64,000 nt of DNA. Source: Vanrija pseudolonga (Eukaryota; Basidiomycota; Tremellomycetes; Trichosporonales; Trichosporonaceae). The stretch covers positions 372,001 to 436,000 of the forward strand of contig NC_085855.1 of the NCBI RefSeq assembly GCF_020906515.1. The letters run 5' to 3'. A model generated the notes under the pieces. The model had not been told where the DNA came from and did not search any database. It saw only the letters and a program-made list of their open reading frames with translations. This document shows, in pieces, positions 46,970 to 58,345 of this stretch (within the stretch, counting starts at the first letter, position 1; the number at the start of each line of letters is the position of its first letter). A program made the translations under genes and the position numbers.

Positions 46970-48425
46970 TGATTCGCAATCGACCTTTCTCTCGTCCAGC
47001 GATCCCGCACCCATACCACAAGAAGTAGCTGAGTTGCAGTTGAGAGGTGAGTATAGATTAATCGAGATGAGCTGACGTCCAAGTCAGAGTGAGGGTCGCT
47101 AGTAGAGAGCGATAATGTAGCAGAGAGCGATAGTCGAACCGCAACAAAATGTCCGTGTATAAGAGAGCCCCGTATGTAGTCGAGATGACCAGTGAAGCTG
47201 TTAGTAGCTCAATGCAAGATGTCTGTCATTCGTGCCCGCCTTTCGTATCGATCGCTGCGTTTCTCGACTCATCGTGCCGCGGTCAGAGGTCAAGGGGGTG
47301 GGGATTTGCCGTCCGCCTCCATCGTCTCGTCGGTACCCCACTGGCCCAACGGCTGTGACTGCCTTCATTGCCGAGTGCGAACGCTGTCGAGTAAGGAAAG
47401 GTGTAGTGACGAGGGTTGACCACCGCCCCACCAACGTAACACAGATAAGGTGGTGGACGACGGGAGCAAATTTGTATGGGTGGGCGTCGAACTCTGTTTC
47501 TACCATCTATGTTCAATTCAGGCAGCTCACGAGCACTTGAGGCCGTGGGACGCTACGCTTAGACCGGCCCGTCACTCCGCGTAGTACTTACCCTCAGCCA
47601 GTGGCCCGCTCGTTCGGGGCGTACACGTGGAGTGGCACTTCATGATTACGTAACGACTGACCGCTGAGCATGTTTGTACCCAATACTCTTTCAATGTGGT
47701 ATATATGCATCACTAGGTGGTCCAGAAAGCTGCAGATATTTTCAGCACATCGTTCTGTCTCAAGGGAGGTCCGTCAAGTAGGGTGTGACTTGAGAAAGTT
47801 AGTGATCAGTGGGAAACTGCCTTGCTGAGTCGGGGCGACTTGTCAAGTCTAGCATGCATTCAAATTGTACATGAATGTCATCACTGAAGCGAGAGCATTC
47901 TAATGGTACCATTCATGAAGCTCAATACATTGTCTGAGTGGCCAGAAGGCAGCATCAGCGTGAACACCGAATGCGTCTCTACGCTGCCGAGAAACAACCC
48001 TACGGCCGCTGCCGAGAAACAACCCTACGGCCACAGTGCACCCGGATCCAGCTGCTCACCATCTCCAAAAGCTCTCGAGAGTCACGTGATGTTGGTCGGT
48101 GCCGCGACCAATAAAAAAGATGAGAAAAAAGTTGTTTCGATCGTGAATTTCGGCCAGCAAAACAGTAAGTCCGATGCTGTGACTATATGGGGGGTGCTTT
48201 TAAACGGGAACTGGCGAGAGCCTTGATCCTTGACCAGAAGCTTGTGAGTGGCCCTCACCCAGCCCCAGCGCCCAGCACCACCGCCAGCCCCGGCCCCTCC
48301 CTCCTCGCCTGGCAACGAAGTCTTCAAACCGTCACACTCAAGTCTCTCTATCCATCAAGGGTTCTCAAAGTGAGCAGCATCGACATCAACGACCACCTCG
48401 ACACCTCTCCTAACACTAGAGCAGA
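46970..48425. other. 1.45-kb intergenic region upstream of RPL28
   Basis: Lower GC than the surroundings, with no ORF showing host-like codon use. It contains a perfect 25-nt tandem duplication at 47983-48032, a TATATAT stretch at about 47699-47705 and AT-rich sequence at 48108-48165. The last 200 bp are CT/CCA-rich and serve as promoter and leader of RPL28. Confidence 0.5.
47983..48032 (+). repeat. Perfect 25-nt tandem duplication
   Basis: Two identical, directly adjacent 25-nt copies beginning GCTGCCGAGAAAC and ending CTACGGCC, about 400 bp upstream of RPL28. No divergence between copies, suggesting a recent event. It could double a regulatory site, but this is not shown. Confidence 0.9.
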
Positions 48426-49469
48426 ATGCCGACTCGCTTCTCGAACACCCGCAAGCACCGCGGCCACGTCTCGGCCGGTCACGGCCGTGTCGGCAAGCAC
48501 CGCAAGCACCCCGGTGGTCGTGGTCTCGCCGGTGGTCAGCACCACCACCGTACCAACTTCGACAAGGTAAGCATTGCATTGGGCATGGGCAGAGGGAATC
48601 AAGCGAGCGAACGACAACGAGCGACAACGGGAGGATTGGAAGGAGCGGACGGAAGGCTGGATGGAAGTGCACCAACATCGGACCTCAACTTCAAATCTTC
48701 GACGTTCGACTTCAGACATCTGCCACGGCTCGACCAGTCTGCGCAGCGCACAACAGAGGAGCAGGAGAACGAGTGCTCGCTGCAATGCGTGCGCATGTGC
48801 GCTAGAGTGGCAGTCGACCGACCCCGTCTGCCACTTGAACAATTTTGTCGGTCGACCGCCTCGTCCATCCTTCGACCGCCTCGTCCATCCCGCAACCACC
48901 TCGCCCATCTCACGATCTCATCACTCCCTTGACGGCCTTGTCAACGCTGGAGCGCTCTGTCAACGATCCCTCTGCCTGCCACTTGTCCTCTCTGAGTCCC
49001 GCTGACACTTCCCACAGTACCACCCTGGTAAATAGCTGAAGCGCGAGTCGAAGATGTGATACTGACAGGCTCTCCCTTTGATCAGGTTACTTTGGAAAGT
49101 GAGTTACGCTCTATTTCGTGTAGAAGAGCACAGCTGACGTCCTTCCTGGGTCGGTATGCGCCATTTCCACCTCCTCCCCAACCACTACTACCGCCCCACG
49201 ATCAACCTCGACAAGGTAAGCCGACTTGGCCGAAAGTGCCACAAAGCTCCCCATCCAACTAACCTCTGCAGCTTATCTCGCTCCCCGAGGCTCAGGTTGA
49301 GGCCCCCGCTGGCTCGGTCCCCGTTGTCGACCTTGTCCACCTCGGCCACTTCAAGCTCCTTGGCAAGGGCCGCATCAGCAAGCCCCTTATCGTCAAGACC
49401 CGCTTCGTCTCGGCTCTCGCTGAGAAGAAGATCAAGGAGGCCGGCGGTGTCGTCAAGCTCGTCGCTTAA
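48426..49469 (+). CDS. RPL28: 60S ribosomal protein L28 (uL15), with two micro-exons
   Basis: Large-subunit ribosomal protein near the peptidyl-transferase region. The joined product is 142 residues: '[20 protein letters not shown]', '[20 protein letters not shown]', 'DKYHPGYFGKVGMRHFH' and '[14 protein letters not shown]'. Exons are 48426-48566, 49018-49027 (10 nt), 49086-49098 (13 nt), 49149-49215 and 49272-49469, summing to 429 nt. The first intron is 451 nt. The third intron (49099-49148) begins GTGAGT and has a GCTGACG branch site, but to keep the universally conserved YFGKVGMR it must end in TG instead of AG. Using the last upstream CAG keeps frame but reads a TGA. Leader and start context are typical. 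Confidence 0.93.
48567..49017 (+). other. Long first intron of RPL28 with hairpin and 19-nt repeat
   Basis: 451 nt, roughly ten times the local intron length. It contains a perfect 8-bp inverted repeat (AGTGGCAG/CTGCCACT, 48806-48835, 14-nt loop) and two perfect 19-nt copies at 48852-48870 and 48872-48890. Ribosomal-protein introns often host snoRNAs in fungi. An ACA triplet follows the hairpin at short distance, but no full H/ACA or C/D architecture could be assembled by eye. Confidence 0.5.
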
Positions 49470-50343
49470 GCGCGCGATTCTTTCGGCATAGCTAGTTGAC
49501 AGGAGTGGGCGCTCGCCCAGCACTTTGGCATGGGGGTTGCAGTGAATGCAACGTGTACACAACCACGGGTGGTCAACAGGGATACTGACTAGGCTGAGAG
49601 TGTGCGCAGCAGCATCTTGTGCATATTTTCGGCAGGTTTGGTGCTGTCTGCAGCGTGTCTGACATGTTTGATACGATCTGATGATCAGGAAGGAAGGTGG
49701 GAAGCAGGTGGTGTCACCTTCCCTCGTCAGGGTCCGCCACACAGCGTCGGGTGCCACAACCCTCAAGCAACAACTCTCCAGATATCAAGGCCATGATAGA
49801 TACGGATACACCAGTTCCTCTTCCAAGCACTCCTGGCCGGTGGATGCAGGTCACTGCCCATTGTCATGACGGTTTTGGAGCAACCACCGCCCACAGCAGA
49901 TAAGTTCCCACCAATCCCACCATCGTCATCCGTGTGTTAGGAAGCTGCAGAACGAGACGCCCGTTGCGCCCCTGCCAGAACCTCGCCGGCAGCGACACGA
50001 CCACTTGCCTACCATGGGTACAGCCGTCAGCTTGATCGCCGAGACCACGGTCGCGTGGCAAGGCCCGTGCGACATGTGGCGATTTTGCACTTCTCTAACA
50101 AGATCACTCTGTGGGTGAGTGGTTCCGCTTGGCTGACAGCACCGCTGAGGGTGAGTGTTACACCTTGCTACATTACATGCTGTGCTCGCGACACAGCTCC
50201 CACGACGCGCTTCTCAGGACACACCTCTCATCACATACCTCCCACAACACACCTCCCACGGCACACCTCCCATACCAACGCCCACACCCTCGCCCACGCC
50301 CACGCCCGCCCAGTCCATATTAATACATCCAACTCTTACACCG
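49470..50343. other. Convergent intergenic region
   Basis: About 870 bp between the RPL28 stop and the PQ-loop gene stop. Short CCCACRACACACCTC-type repeats occur at about 50210-50300 (minisatellite-like, imperfect). No coding frame or RNA gene supported. Confidence 0.45.
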
Positions 50344-51323
50344 CTAGTTCTGCCCCTGGGCGCTGTTCTTGCGCGCCATGTGGTGGTGCTGGTGGACCGA
50401 CCCAAAGTGGGGCACGGCGGCGACGGACACGCGGCGCCCAGGCGCGGGGATGCCCTCTGCCCCGCCGTAGCGCGAGATGGAGCTCGACCCGCCAAGGAGG
50501 TGCTGTGTCTCTGGCTCTGCGCTCGCAGACGGCGCCGCCTCGAGGTCGTCGTCCTTGCCCTCGGCTGCGCGGCGGCGCTCGGCGATCGGGTTGAGGATGA
50601 GTGCCAGCACAACGACTAGCCCGTCGAGCACGACGACGAGCATGAACTGGACGCAGGCGATGTAGTCGAAGGGGTTGTGGAAGAACAGCGAGGCGGACGA
50701 GAAGAGACCGCCGGCAATGTCGATGAGCATGAAGCCCATCGAGATGCCAAACACCTCCTTGTGCTCCCAGATCTCGTAGTACTGCGGGAGGAGGCCCATG
50801 GCGAGTAACACTGTCGTGATGTAGCCGTACATCGGGAGGGGCCAGGTGATGCCCTTGGCCTGGAAGTGCTGCGGGTCAGCTAGGCGCCGCAAGCGCAACA
50901 CCCACCCAGAGCGTAAACACCGACGCGGCCTCAAAGCCCACAAACACGGCCCAGAAGGCCAACAAACACATCGTCGCCTTGCGCTGCGAGAAGCCGTAGC
51001 TGTAGTACAGGCACTGGGCCCACGAGACGGCGCCGAGCAGGCCGAAGAACTGCGGCTGGAGCTGGAGGGGCAAGCTCGAGCGCATGGAGACGAGGTACGC
51101 GCCTTCGAAGAGGCATGCCGTGGCCCAGATACTGTGTGCGGTGTCAGCTTCTGTGTCGCCCACCTGCGCGCGCCGCGCCCACTTACAGCATCAAGTGCGG
51201 CGAGAGCCCCTCGGTCGACTTGGTCTTGTACGACTTGTAGATCTGCGGGATGACCTGGATGGACCACAGGATGGCGCCGATGGTCGCCAGGCCATTATCG
51301 AGGACTGCGTTCTCTGGCAGCAT
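50344..51323 (-). CDS. PQ-loop repeat membrane protein (SLC66/cystinosin-like superfamily)
   Basis: Starts MLPENAVLDNGLATIGAILW. Two PQ-loop motifs are clear: 'QVIPQIYKSYKTKSTEGLS' and 'GLLPQYYEIWEHKEVFGIS'. About seven hydrophobic helices are seen. Proteins of this type export amino acids from vacuoles or lysosomes (Ypq/cystinosin) or have unknown cargo. Spacing and the 'GFMLIDIAGGLFSSASLFFH' end resemble uncharacterised fungal PQ-loop proteins more than cystinosin. The C-terminal 75 residues are hydrophilic, acidic then Ser/His-rich ('SVHQHHHMARKNSAQGQN'). Two introns; the one after VFTLW uses GTGGGT/CGCAG. Confidence 0.85.
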
Positions 51324-52728
51324 TGTGGTGGGTGGGGATGCAAGAGTGCCGGTTACTGCCCCCACCGGCCGTGGTTTATAAACCGGCCGTCGTCGTGCGT
51401 GTGTGTGCACGGCCAAACACCTGACCCACCCGGCGGCAGAGAAGAGGCGTCGTTCTGCGGCGGCGCACCCCGCGGACGACGGACGTCATGACTGACACCC
51501 GCCTGGCCGCATTCGAGATACGGCCAAAGATCAGCCACATATCATCCGCCGTAACGGATCTATCTGCCGGATCGGGAGGGGTACAACCGCGCGCGTGGCG
51601 TTAGCCGCCACGCATGCGGCAGGTTTAACCTCTCCATCATGATTAGCGCCTGGGGTAAGTACCTGCATGCAGATAGGTACGTGCGAGGATGTGCATAGGG
51701 CTCGGGCGATCAGTGAAGATGTGCATGGCAGGGTCGACGAGCAGTGGCAGGCCGGGCATCATGGGCAAACTCCGTCTGTGTCTCGACAATGGGACGCGGC
51801 GAGTGTGGCTGCCTCTGGGTCAGGTAGCTCGTGAGACATGATGCGAACGCACGAAGCAACTGTTCTCGAGCCCTATGCCACCACGCACCCGTTGGCCCAA
51901 GGCCAGGCGGCTGTCTCAACCAGTTCGCCTCATTACAGATCAGATGCGTCGTGCCAAATACCCTTGGGGGCAGCGGGGTAGCAATGAGCCTGGCGCCAAC
52001 GAGGGCAAGGTCGGTCCCCGTGTTCCTTGTTGGCGAGGCCAACATCACAGTGGGTAGTAGGACAACTGCGGTCCCTGCAGAGGGCTACGAGAGGGAAGTG
52101 TCAACATGTTGCAAGCTATATAGTCACGTCATGACAACCAGGCTGTCGACTAACGGCGCACACACACACTGCCCGCAAAAACGGCTCGCCCACTCCAGAA
52201 CCCCGGCCGCCAATCTCCTTCCTCCTGAGACAGGTCCGGATCCTGCGAGCGGATTCGAACCGCCGCCATGTCGTCGACCAGAGGGAGTAACAGTACGACT
52301 GTTGTTCCGTGGCCGCCATGACTGCGCCGCTGTGCGGTGCTGGTGGGGTGTTCGGTCTCCCAAGAGGCGGAGCTTTGGCTCCGACAGCCACTTTGTCGAG
52401 TAGCCTCCCGTCTGCCACAGATCCGCGCGGCGGTAGCTCTTGCGCAGGCCACGGTAGAAGCCAGCCTGGGTACTTGTGGGCCAGCTGGGGACCACTAACT
52501 CTGCTCCCAAGGCAAGCGATACTCTCAGCCCCACCTCAGGACTCCCTCTTCCCAGCCCAAACCACCCTCTACCGTTACGCCTTGCATTCAATCGTCTTAC
52601 TCTGGGCACGCTCTCCGCCGCCTAGTGCGGGGAGTATCTGGCATAGTATACCAGCGCGTATCTGAGCCTGCGGGGCGGCCTACTCGCTCACAGACTCGCG
52701 CGTCGTTCGCTCACTCGCGACGTGCGCC
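51324..52728. other. 1.4-kb intergenic region with an isolated B-box-like sequence
   Basis: No ORF with convincing codon use. On the minus strand at 52251-52261 there is a perfect tRNA-type B box (GGTTCGAATCC) with a 5-bp T-stem partner, and a T5 run about 75 nt downstream (complement of 52175-52179). No matching acceptor stem, D arm or clean A box was found, so I do not call a tRNA. It could be a tRNA relic or another pol III transcript. Confidence 0.4.
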
Positions 52729-53566
52729 TTACGCGCCACCAAGCGACCGGTTCATGAACCTGCGCTTCTGGAACGACATCCACCACTTGCTCGGCTTGGT
52801 CGCGCGCGGGCCCTGCGCGCCCGTCGGCTGGCCGTCAGCGCCGAGGACCTGCTCGTAGGGGTACAGCCTGTCTGCGAGGCGGAGGGCGAGCTCGGAGCGG
52901 GTCTGGGTGAGGTACGAGCGGAGGGCGTCTGGGTGTGGTTAGCGGCGGTCAGTGGGCGCCTACGGCGGCCACGATGTGGTAGTGCGGCGCCCAGCACGCC
53001 CGCTACGCGGGTGTGCAAGCACTCACCAGCCTCGGTGCGGTTCGCAGGCGCGTGGTACATCGAGTTGAGGGGGAACCCGGGCTCGCCAGGCAGCGCAAAG
53101 TTGTCCACGGCGAGCGTGGACAGCTGCTTGACCGCTTCTGTGTATCCTGGGCTGGGGCGGCCGGGCGTCGGCGCCAGCTTGGTCAAGCACTCGGAGATGA
53201 AGAGGATGAGGTAGATGAGGAGGCGGTCGGCGGGGCCTGGGCGAGCGTCAGCGAGCCGTCCATCCTTGGTCTCTCGTCCCTCCCCACCCTTGATCTCAAA
53301 GTTGCGGAAGAGGCAGTTGGCGCGGAAGAGGTCGAGCGCCTCCTCGATAATGTCGGGCTGCGATGGGTCGTCTGGGTGTGTGAGCTCACGTCGTCGGCGA
53401 GGAGGCAGCAGACGCACCGGCAATCGGAGCAGGCCCACGGATCTTGGTGTTGATGGGCAGGATGGCCGTGTTGCCCGCCGTGCGCACGGATGGGTCGTCG
53501 TTAAAGGCCGAGTGGTAGGCCTGGCGCGTGAGCTGGGTCCTGGACAAGCGCGGTACTCACGGGCAT
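52729..53566 (-). CDS. ARPC3: Arp2/3 complex subunit 3 (p21-Arc)
   Basis: Component of the actin-nucleating Arp2/3 complex. The joined product begins MPAYHSAFNDDPSVR, then 'TAGNTAILPINTKIRGPA', 'DIIEEALDLFRANCLFRNFE', 'RLLIYLILFISECLTKL', 'FALPGEPGFPLNSMYHAP', 'LRSYLTQTRSELALRLADRL' and 'KWWMSFQKRRFMNRSLGGA', which match ARPC3 along its length (about 180 residues). The first coding exon is only six nucleotides (Met-Pro), followed by a GTGAGT intron. Three further short introns are present. The next gene on the right, DHFR, is divergent, with about 207 bp between starts. Confidence 0.93.
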
Positions 53567-53773
53567 GGTGGATGAGTTGGTTGATGAGAGAGCGAGCTCG
53601 AGTGACGGTGACGACCTCGATGTCGTCTCGTCGTCGTCGGCGTCAGGGGTGGGGACGAGGCATGACGCACCGCCCCCACTTAAGCCGCCCTCCCACATAC
53701 CACCGTCCATGTAACCACTTGACGCGTCGGCCACTTCACGCGTTCACATTGATTTCTGCAACTCACCCACAAC

Positions 53774-54387
<614 letters not shown>

Positions 54388-54414
54388 CATCTTGTCCATC
54401 ACATGAGATTTGGT

Positions 54415-56886
54415 TTACACGCCGTTGTAGATCTGAATGTCAGCATAATCCATGGCCACATACACTTACGTTCCAAGAACGGCGCCACTGCCAGCCCTTG
54501 TGGTCGTTGACCGGGCCGTGAATACCCAGGGCGAGGTCCTTGAACCACCAAAAGTTGATGACAACGGCAGCAGTCCAGAGCACAAACCAGGCCAGCCTGG
54601 TCGTCGGCGAGAGCTTCTGGTTGTTGAAGAACCACGTGTCGAGGACGTGGCCGGCAATGAGAACCGCAAACCACAATGTGGGCAGGTAGTGGTGGAGGTA
54701 GGTCACACGGCCCATGATCATAAAGGGCACTGGGAGGTCAGTCTCTGCAACACACGCCTACTCACAGTAGTGCAAGGCCCAGCCGTAGAACGCCACCTTG
54801 GCAACATACACCCAGTGGTCAAACTCTCCAGGAGCCCAGTCCTTGTAGTGGCGCTGCTGGCGAAGCACGTACCACAGGCCAATGAGGCCAGAGAGGAGCA
54901 GAGACGCCGTGCTGAACCACCAGATAATCGGCGTACCAAGCAGGTAAAACTTGATCTGCTGGTCGCCCCAGCCGCACATACGCAGACCAAGGTGGAGCAG
55001 AGGCCAGTCGGAAGGCTTGGAAGCAAGAACATCCTCCTTGTCCGGGTCGGGAACAAGAGCATTGTTCGAGGTCCACATGGCAACGTTGAGGTGCGAGAAG
55101 TCACGCCAGAAGGGTGACTTGTAAAGCTTGACATTACCCGGAGGGAGCTGCTCGTTCCAGTGCGACTCGACGTTCCAGAACGTGTGAACGTCCTTGGGGT
55201 CGACGGCCGTCTGGCAGTAGACCTCAATCTGCTTGAAACCCCACTGAGGAAGGACCGAGTTGGCGGCACGGAGGTAGCAGCCAATCGTCTTGTGCTTGAG
55301 ACGCAGACGGGTAGTAAGGGTGTGGACGATGCCGTCCTTGGACTTCTTGCGGCTGACCGTGTCGTCGACAATCTCGACCACCCAGTTGTCATGGTCGTCG
55401 CCGATCGTGGCGTTGCCGTAACCCGAGACCTCCCACCACTCCTTGGTGACAGGGGCGTGGACGTAGTGCGAGTGGAGGTTGCGGCTGGTCGCCTCGTGGA
55501 CGAGACGGATAGTGTCACCGTCCTTGAGGTACTGGATCTCGTCGGGGCGCGGGTTGGCGTCGCGGGGGTGCGAGACGAACCAGTTGTTGTTGCTGTCCTT
55601 GTAGTGGTAGCACGTAACCTGCTGCTGCTGCGATCCAACAGGGTAGGTCTGCACGTGCGAGTGGAGGAGACCACCACCGTAGCCATAGTTCTTCAGAGTC
55701 ACCTTGGAACCATAAGCCACCTCCAAGGGAGACTCTGAAAAGTCGTTGCCGATAAGGTGCGACTGGAAGAGCGAGCTCATCTGCGCGTCACCGGGTCCCG
55801 AGCGGTTGAGGATCAAAAAGTGAATCTTGAAGCACGCAGCGTAGATGAGGAAGGGCATGACGATCAAAGCGCCGATGCGCGCGACCCAGTGCTTGATGTA
55901 CGTGCGGATCGGCATCGAAAGGTCGCCAAACTTGTCCCAAAGGTCCTCGATGGTGTAGAGACCAACAACGGCCGTGACAAACATGCCGACCCACTTGACA
56001 CTGCAGACGCAGCCGATCGACCAGCCGGTGAAGACGAGCCAGATCCACCAGTCGTCGCCAAAGGGGTCGTGGCGCTGGTTGTGGAACTTGACGAGGCCGA
56101 GGAAGGTGGTGAACGTGAAGAAGAGGAGCATCGAGTCGAGCAGGATGAAACGCGAGATGCAGAGCCATCCGACGTCGCACAGCACACAGATGGTGACCCA
56201 GTGACGCGTGAAGCGGGACCAGCCCAGCTCGCCCGCGGTCCACCACGCCAGCGGCACCAGCGCGACACCAAACGAGGCGAGCAGCACGCGCATGGCGACG
56301 TACGGCACCTCGTCAGGGTACTCTACGCCCGACTTGAACTCGAAGCCACCGTTGTAGCCCGACAGGATACCGGCCAGGCCCACGAGCATCTTGCCGAGCG
56401 GGGGGTGGACGTCAAAGTAAAAGTCGCGGTTGATGTAGTGGGAGCCAAACTTGCCAAAGTGGGCCTCGTCCCAGACGACAAAGTTGGCCGCGCCGATGCG
56501 CCAGTAGCGCGTGAGCATTGACAGGGCGGTGTAGATGCCTGCCCAGATCCAGTCCTCGTACTCTGCGTAGATGCCCCACTGTTGGTGGTGGTCAGCACCA
56601 TGGTGACAGTCTACTGGTTACTCACGGCACCCTCGACGCGCTGCCTTGGGGGCAGGCCGCGCTTGCCTCCTACACCTGGCCCAGCGCCGTGGCCCTTGTC
56701 CCACTTGCCCTGGTCATCGGGCTGCAGCTGCTTCTTTTCGTCCTCCATTGCGTAGAGGGGGAGGTCTGGGTGCTCTTGTTGTGATGAGCCGTAGGTGGAA
56801 GGTGGAACACGTGTCTCCCACGGCCGGGGGTCGGCTAGATCGTCCTCGTCGTGGTAATGTGTTCGGCGGTGCGTTGTCGACCGCAT
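54415..56886 (-). CDS. Protein O-mannosyltransferase, PMT2-type
   Basis: ER membrane enzyme that moves mannose from dolichyl-phosphate-mannose to Ser/Thr of secretory proteins. About 760 residues. A hydrophilic N-terminus (MRSTTHRRTHYHDEDDLADP) precedes the catalytic loop 'VVWDEAHFGKFGSHYINRDF' and 'YFDVHPPLGKMLVGLAG'; the Asp-Glu pair is the known catalytic feature. The luminal MIR region has 'LHSHVQTYPVGSQQQQVTCY', 'GDTIRLVHEATSRNLHSHYV' and 'VGMF'-flanked helices earlier. The C-terminal helices include 'MGRVTYLHHYLPTLWFAVL'. 'GVEYPDEVPYVAMR' and the overall order favour the Pmt2 subfamily. It uses the product of DPM1 at 21.8-23.1 kb. The last exon encodes only IYNGV after a 3' intron. Confidence 0.9.
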
Positions 56887-57551
56887 AAGGTGGAGTGCAC
56901 GCAAGGCCCTCTTGCCAGAGAGTTGAAGTAGGTGGGTGGCCGGGTGGTGTGTGGTGGGAGTGGGATTCGAGGTTGTAGATGGCTGGTGGCTGCTTGTTGG
57001 CTGGCTGGCTGGCTGGCGGCTGCGGTGCGAGCGACGAGCGGCTTGCAGGTTGGGTTATCCTAGATGTGGACACGTCGTGGCGCGCGGCGGGGCGGGCGGG
57101 GTGTCGGCAGGGAAGGCAAGATGGGTGCTGCAAGGAGAGTGACGAACGGACGGGGCGGGGCGGTCGGGCTGCGGCGCAAGACGAGTGATGTGAGGCGGTG
57201 TGAGAGCTGAAGCTGCAGCAGCCAAAGTGCTCGGTGCGCGGCAAGGGGCAAGGAGGCGGCGTGCCCGAATTGTGCGTGCGGGCAGGCGGTCAGGCTGGCG
57301 GGCTGTCTGCCAGGCAGGCACTCGCGTACAGGGGCGATTGTCGCAAGTTCCAAGACAACGCGCGACACGACGACAACGACAATCCCAATAGGCTCGTGGC
57401 AGCAAGGCTCGACAACTGCCTCTCGAGCCTTTTTCTTGCCACGTGGAAACCACGCACCAGCCCAACCGCTTCCATCCGGCCTCGAATCTCAACATTTCAA
57501 GATGAACACTCCTAAAAGTCGAGCGTTCGACAGCAGTACTCCACATACACA
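56887..57551. other. Divergent intergenic region PMT2 / mitochondrial protein
   Basis: About 665 bp. GGCTGGCT and GGCGGGGC repeats lie at about 56998-57020 and 57080-57100. No gene supported; codon use in open frames is not host-like. Probably holds both promoters. Confidence 0.45.
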
Positions 57552-58242
57552 ATGCTCGCCCTCCGCCGCCTCGCCCCAGCAACATTGAGGTCACTGCACA
57601 CCTCCGCGCCGGGTACGTAACTCGCAACACGAGCGAGCTGACCCTCCCAGCCGCGAAGAAGGCCAAGGCCGTCGAGTTCGAGGAGGAGGACTTTGACGAC
57701 GCGGGCGACCTGTTTGACGGCGCGCAGGTCGAGGCGGCGTCGGGCGACCGCGGCGCGCGCCGCGCTGCCCTGTCCGACTCGATCCTGAACCGCACGTCGG
57801 TGCGCATCGGCGACCTGCGCAAGGTCGTCCAGCTGTCCGACTCGGTCGAGGACCTGCAGCAGCTCGGCACGGTGCTCAAGAGCTGGCGCGCGCAGGGGAA
57901 GAAGGTGACGGACCAGACGGCGGTGGAGATTGTTGGTGAGTGAAGCACGCGCCGGAGGCGCGGGCTGGTGAAGCCGAGTCTGCCACACTGGACCCCGCTG
58001 ACACCCCCAGGCCGGTGTATCCGCTTCGGACAGCAGGAGCTGGCGCACACCTACGTCTCGCACAAGGTGCAGTGTGAGTCTTTGCGTGCTTCTGGACACG
58101 GCTGACAGCAGACGGCATCCCCACGCTCCCCGCACACGTGTACAACAAGATTGCGCCGGTCAAGGGGGCCAAGGAGGCCAAGACGGCGGCAGAGGAGGTC
58201 AAGGAGGCGCCCGCGGCCGCCGCCGAGGCGACCGAGGCATGA
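57552..58242 (+). CDS. Small mitochondrial protein (unknown)
   Basis: Exons 57552-57612, 57651-57935, 58011-58073 and 58112-58242 join to 179 residues. The N-terminus MLALRRLAPATLRSLHTSAP is a typical mitochondrial presequence. The middle shows 'SDSILNRTSVRIGDLRKVVQ' and 'LQQLGTVLKSWRAQGKKVTD', then 'EIVGRCIRFGQQELAHTYVS' and 'YGIPTLPAHVY', helical hairpins resembling PPR-like repeats of mitochondrial RNA or ribosome factors. The tail is Ala/Glu/Lys-rich. I cannot name the family; a mitoribosome-associated role is only a suggestion. Confidence 0.75.
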
Positions 58243-58345
58243 TGTATCGGCATTGCATGGGCATTGCGTTGGCAGGGTTTGGGTCGTGGCAGGCTGACCC
58301 GCGTGATACTAACACAAACTATTCATATCTCACTGCTACACAACT

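Noticed and set aside
52230-52330. A tRNA gene around the orphan B box
   Set aside because: T stem pairs, but the expected acceptor partner TCCTGCG is absent at normal distance and no D arm or A box fits; a distant CCTGCG about 200 bp away would need an implausible intron.
52124-52609. 161-codon minus-strand frame in the 51-53 kb gap
   Set aside because: Composition and codon use are not host-like, and its GGSNP-type segment is what a tRNA-like B-box sequence gives when translated.
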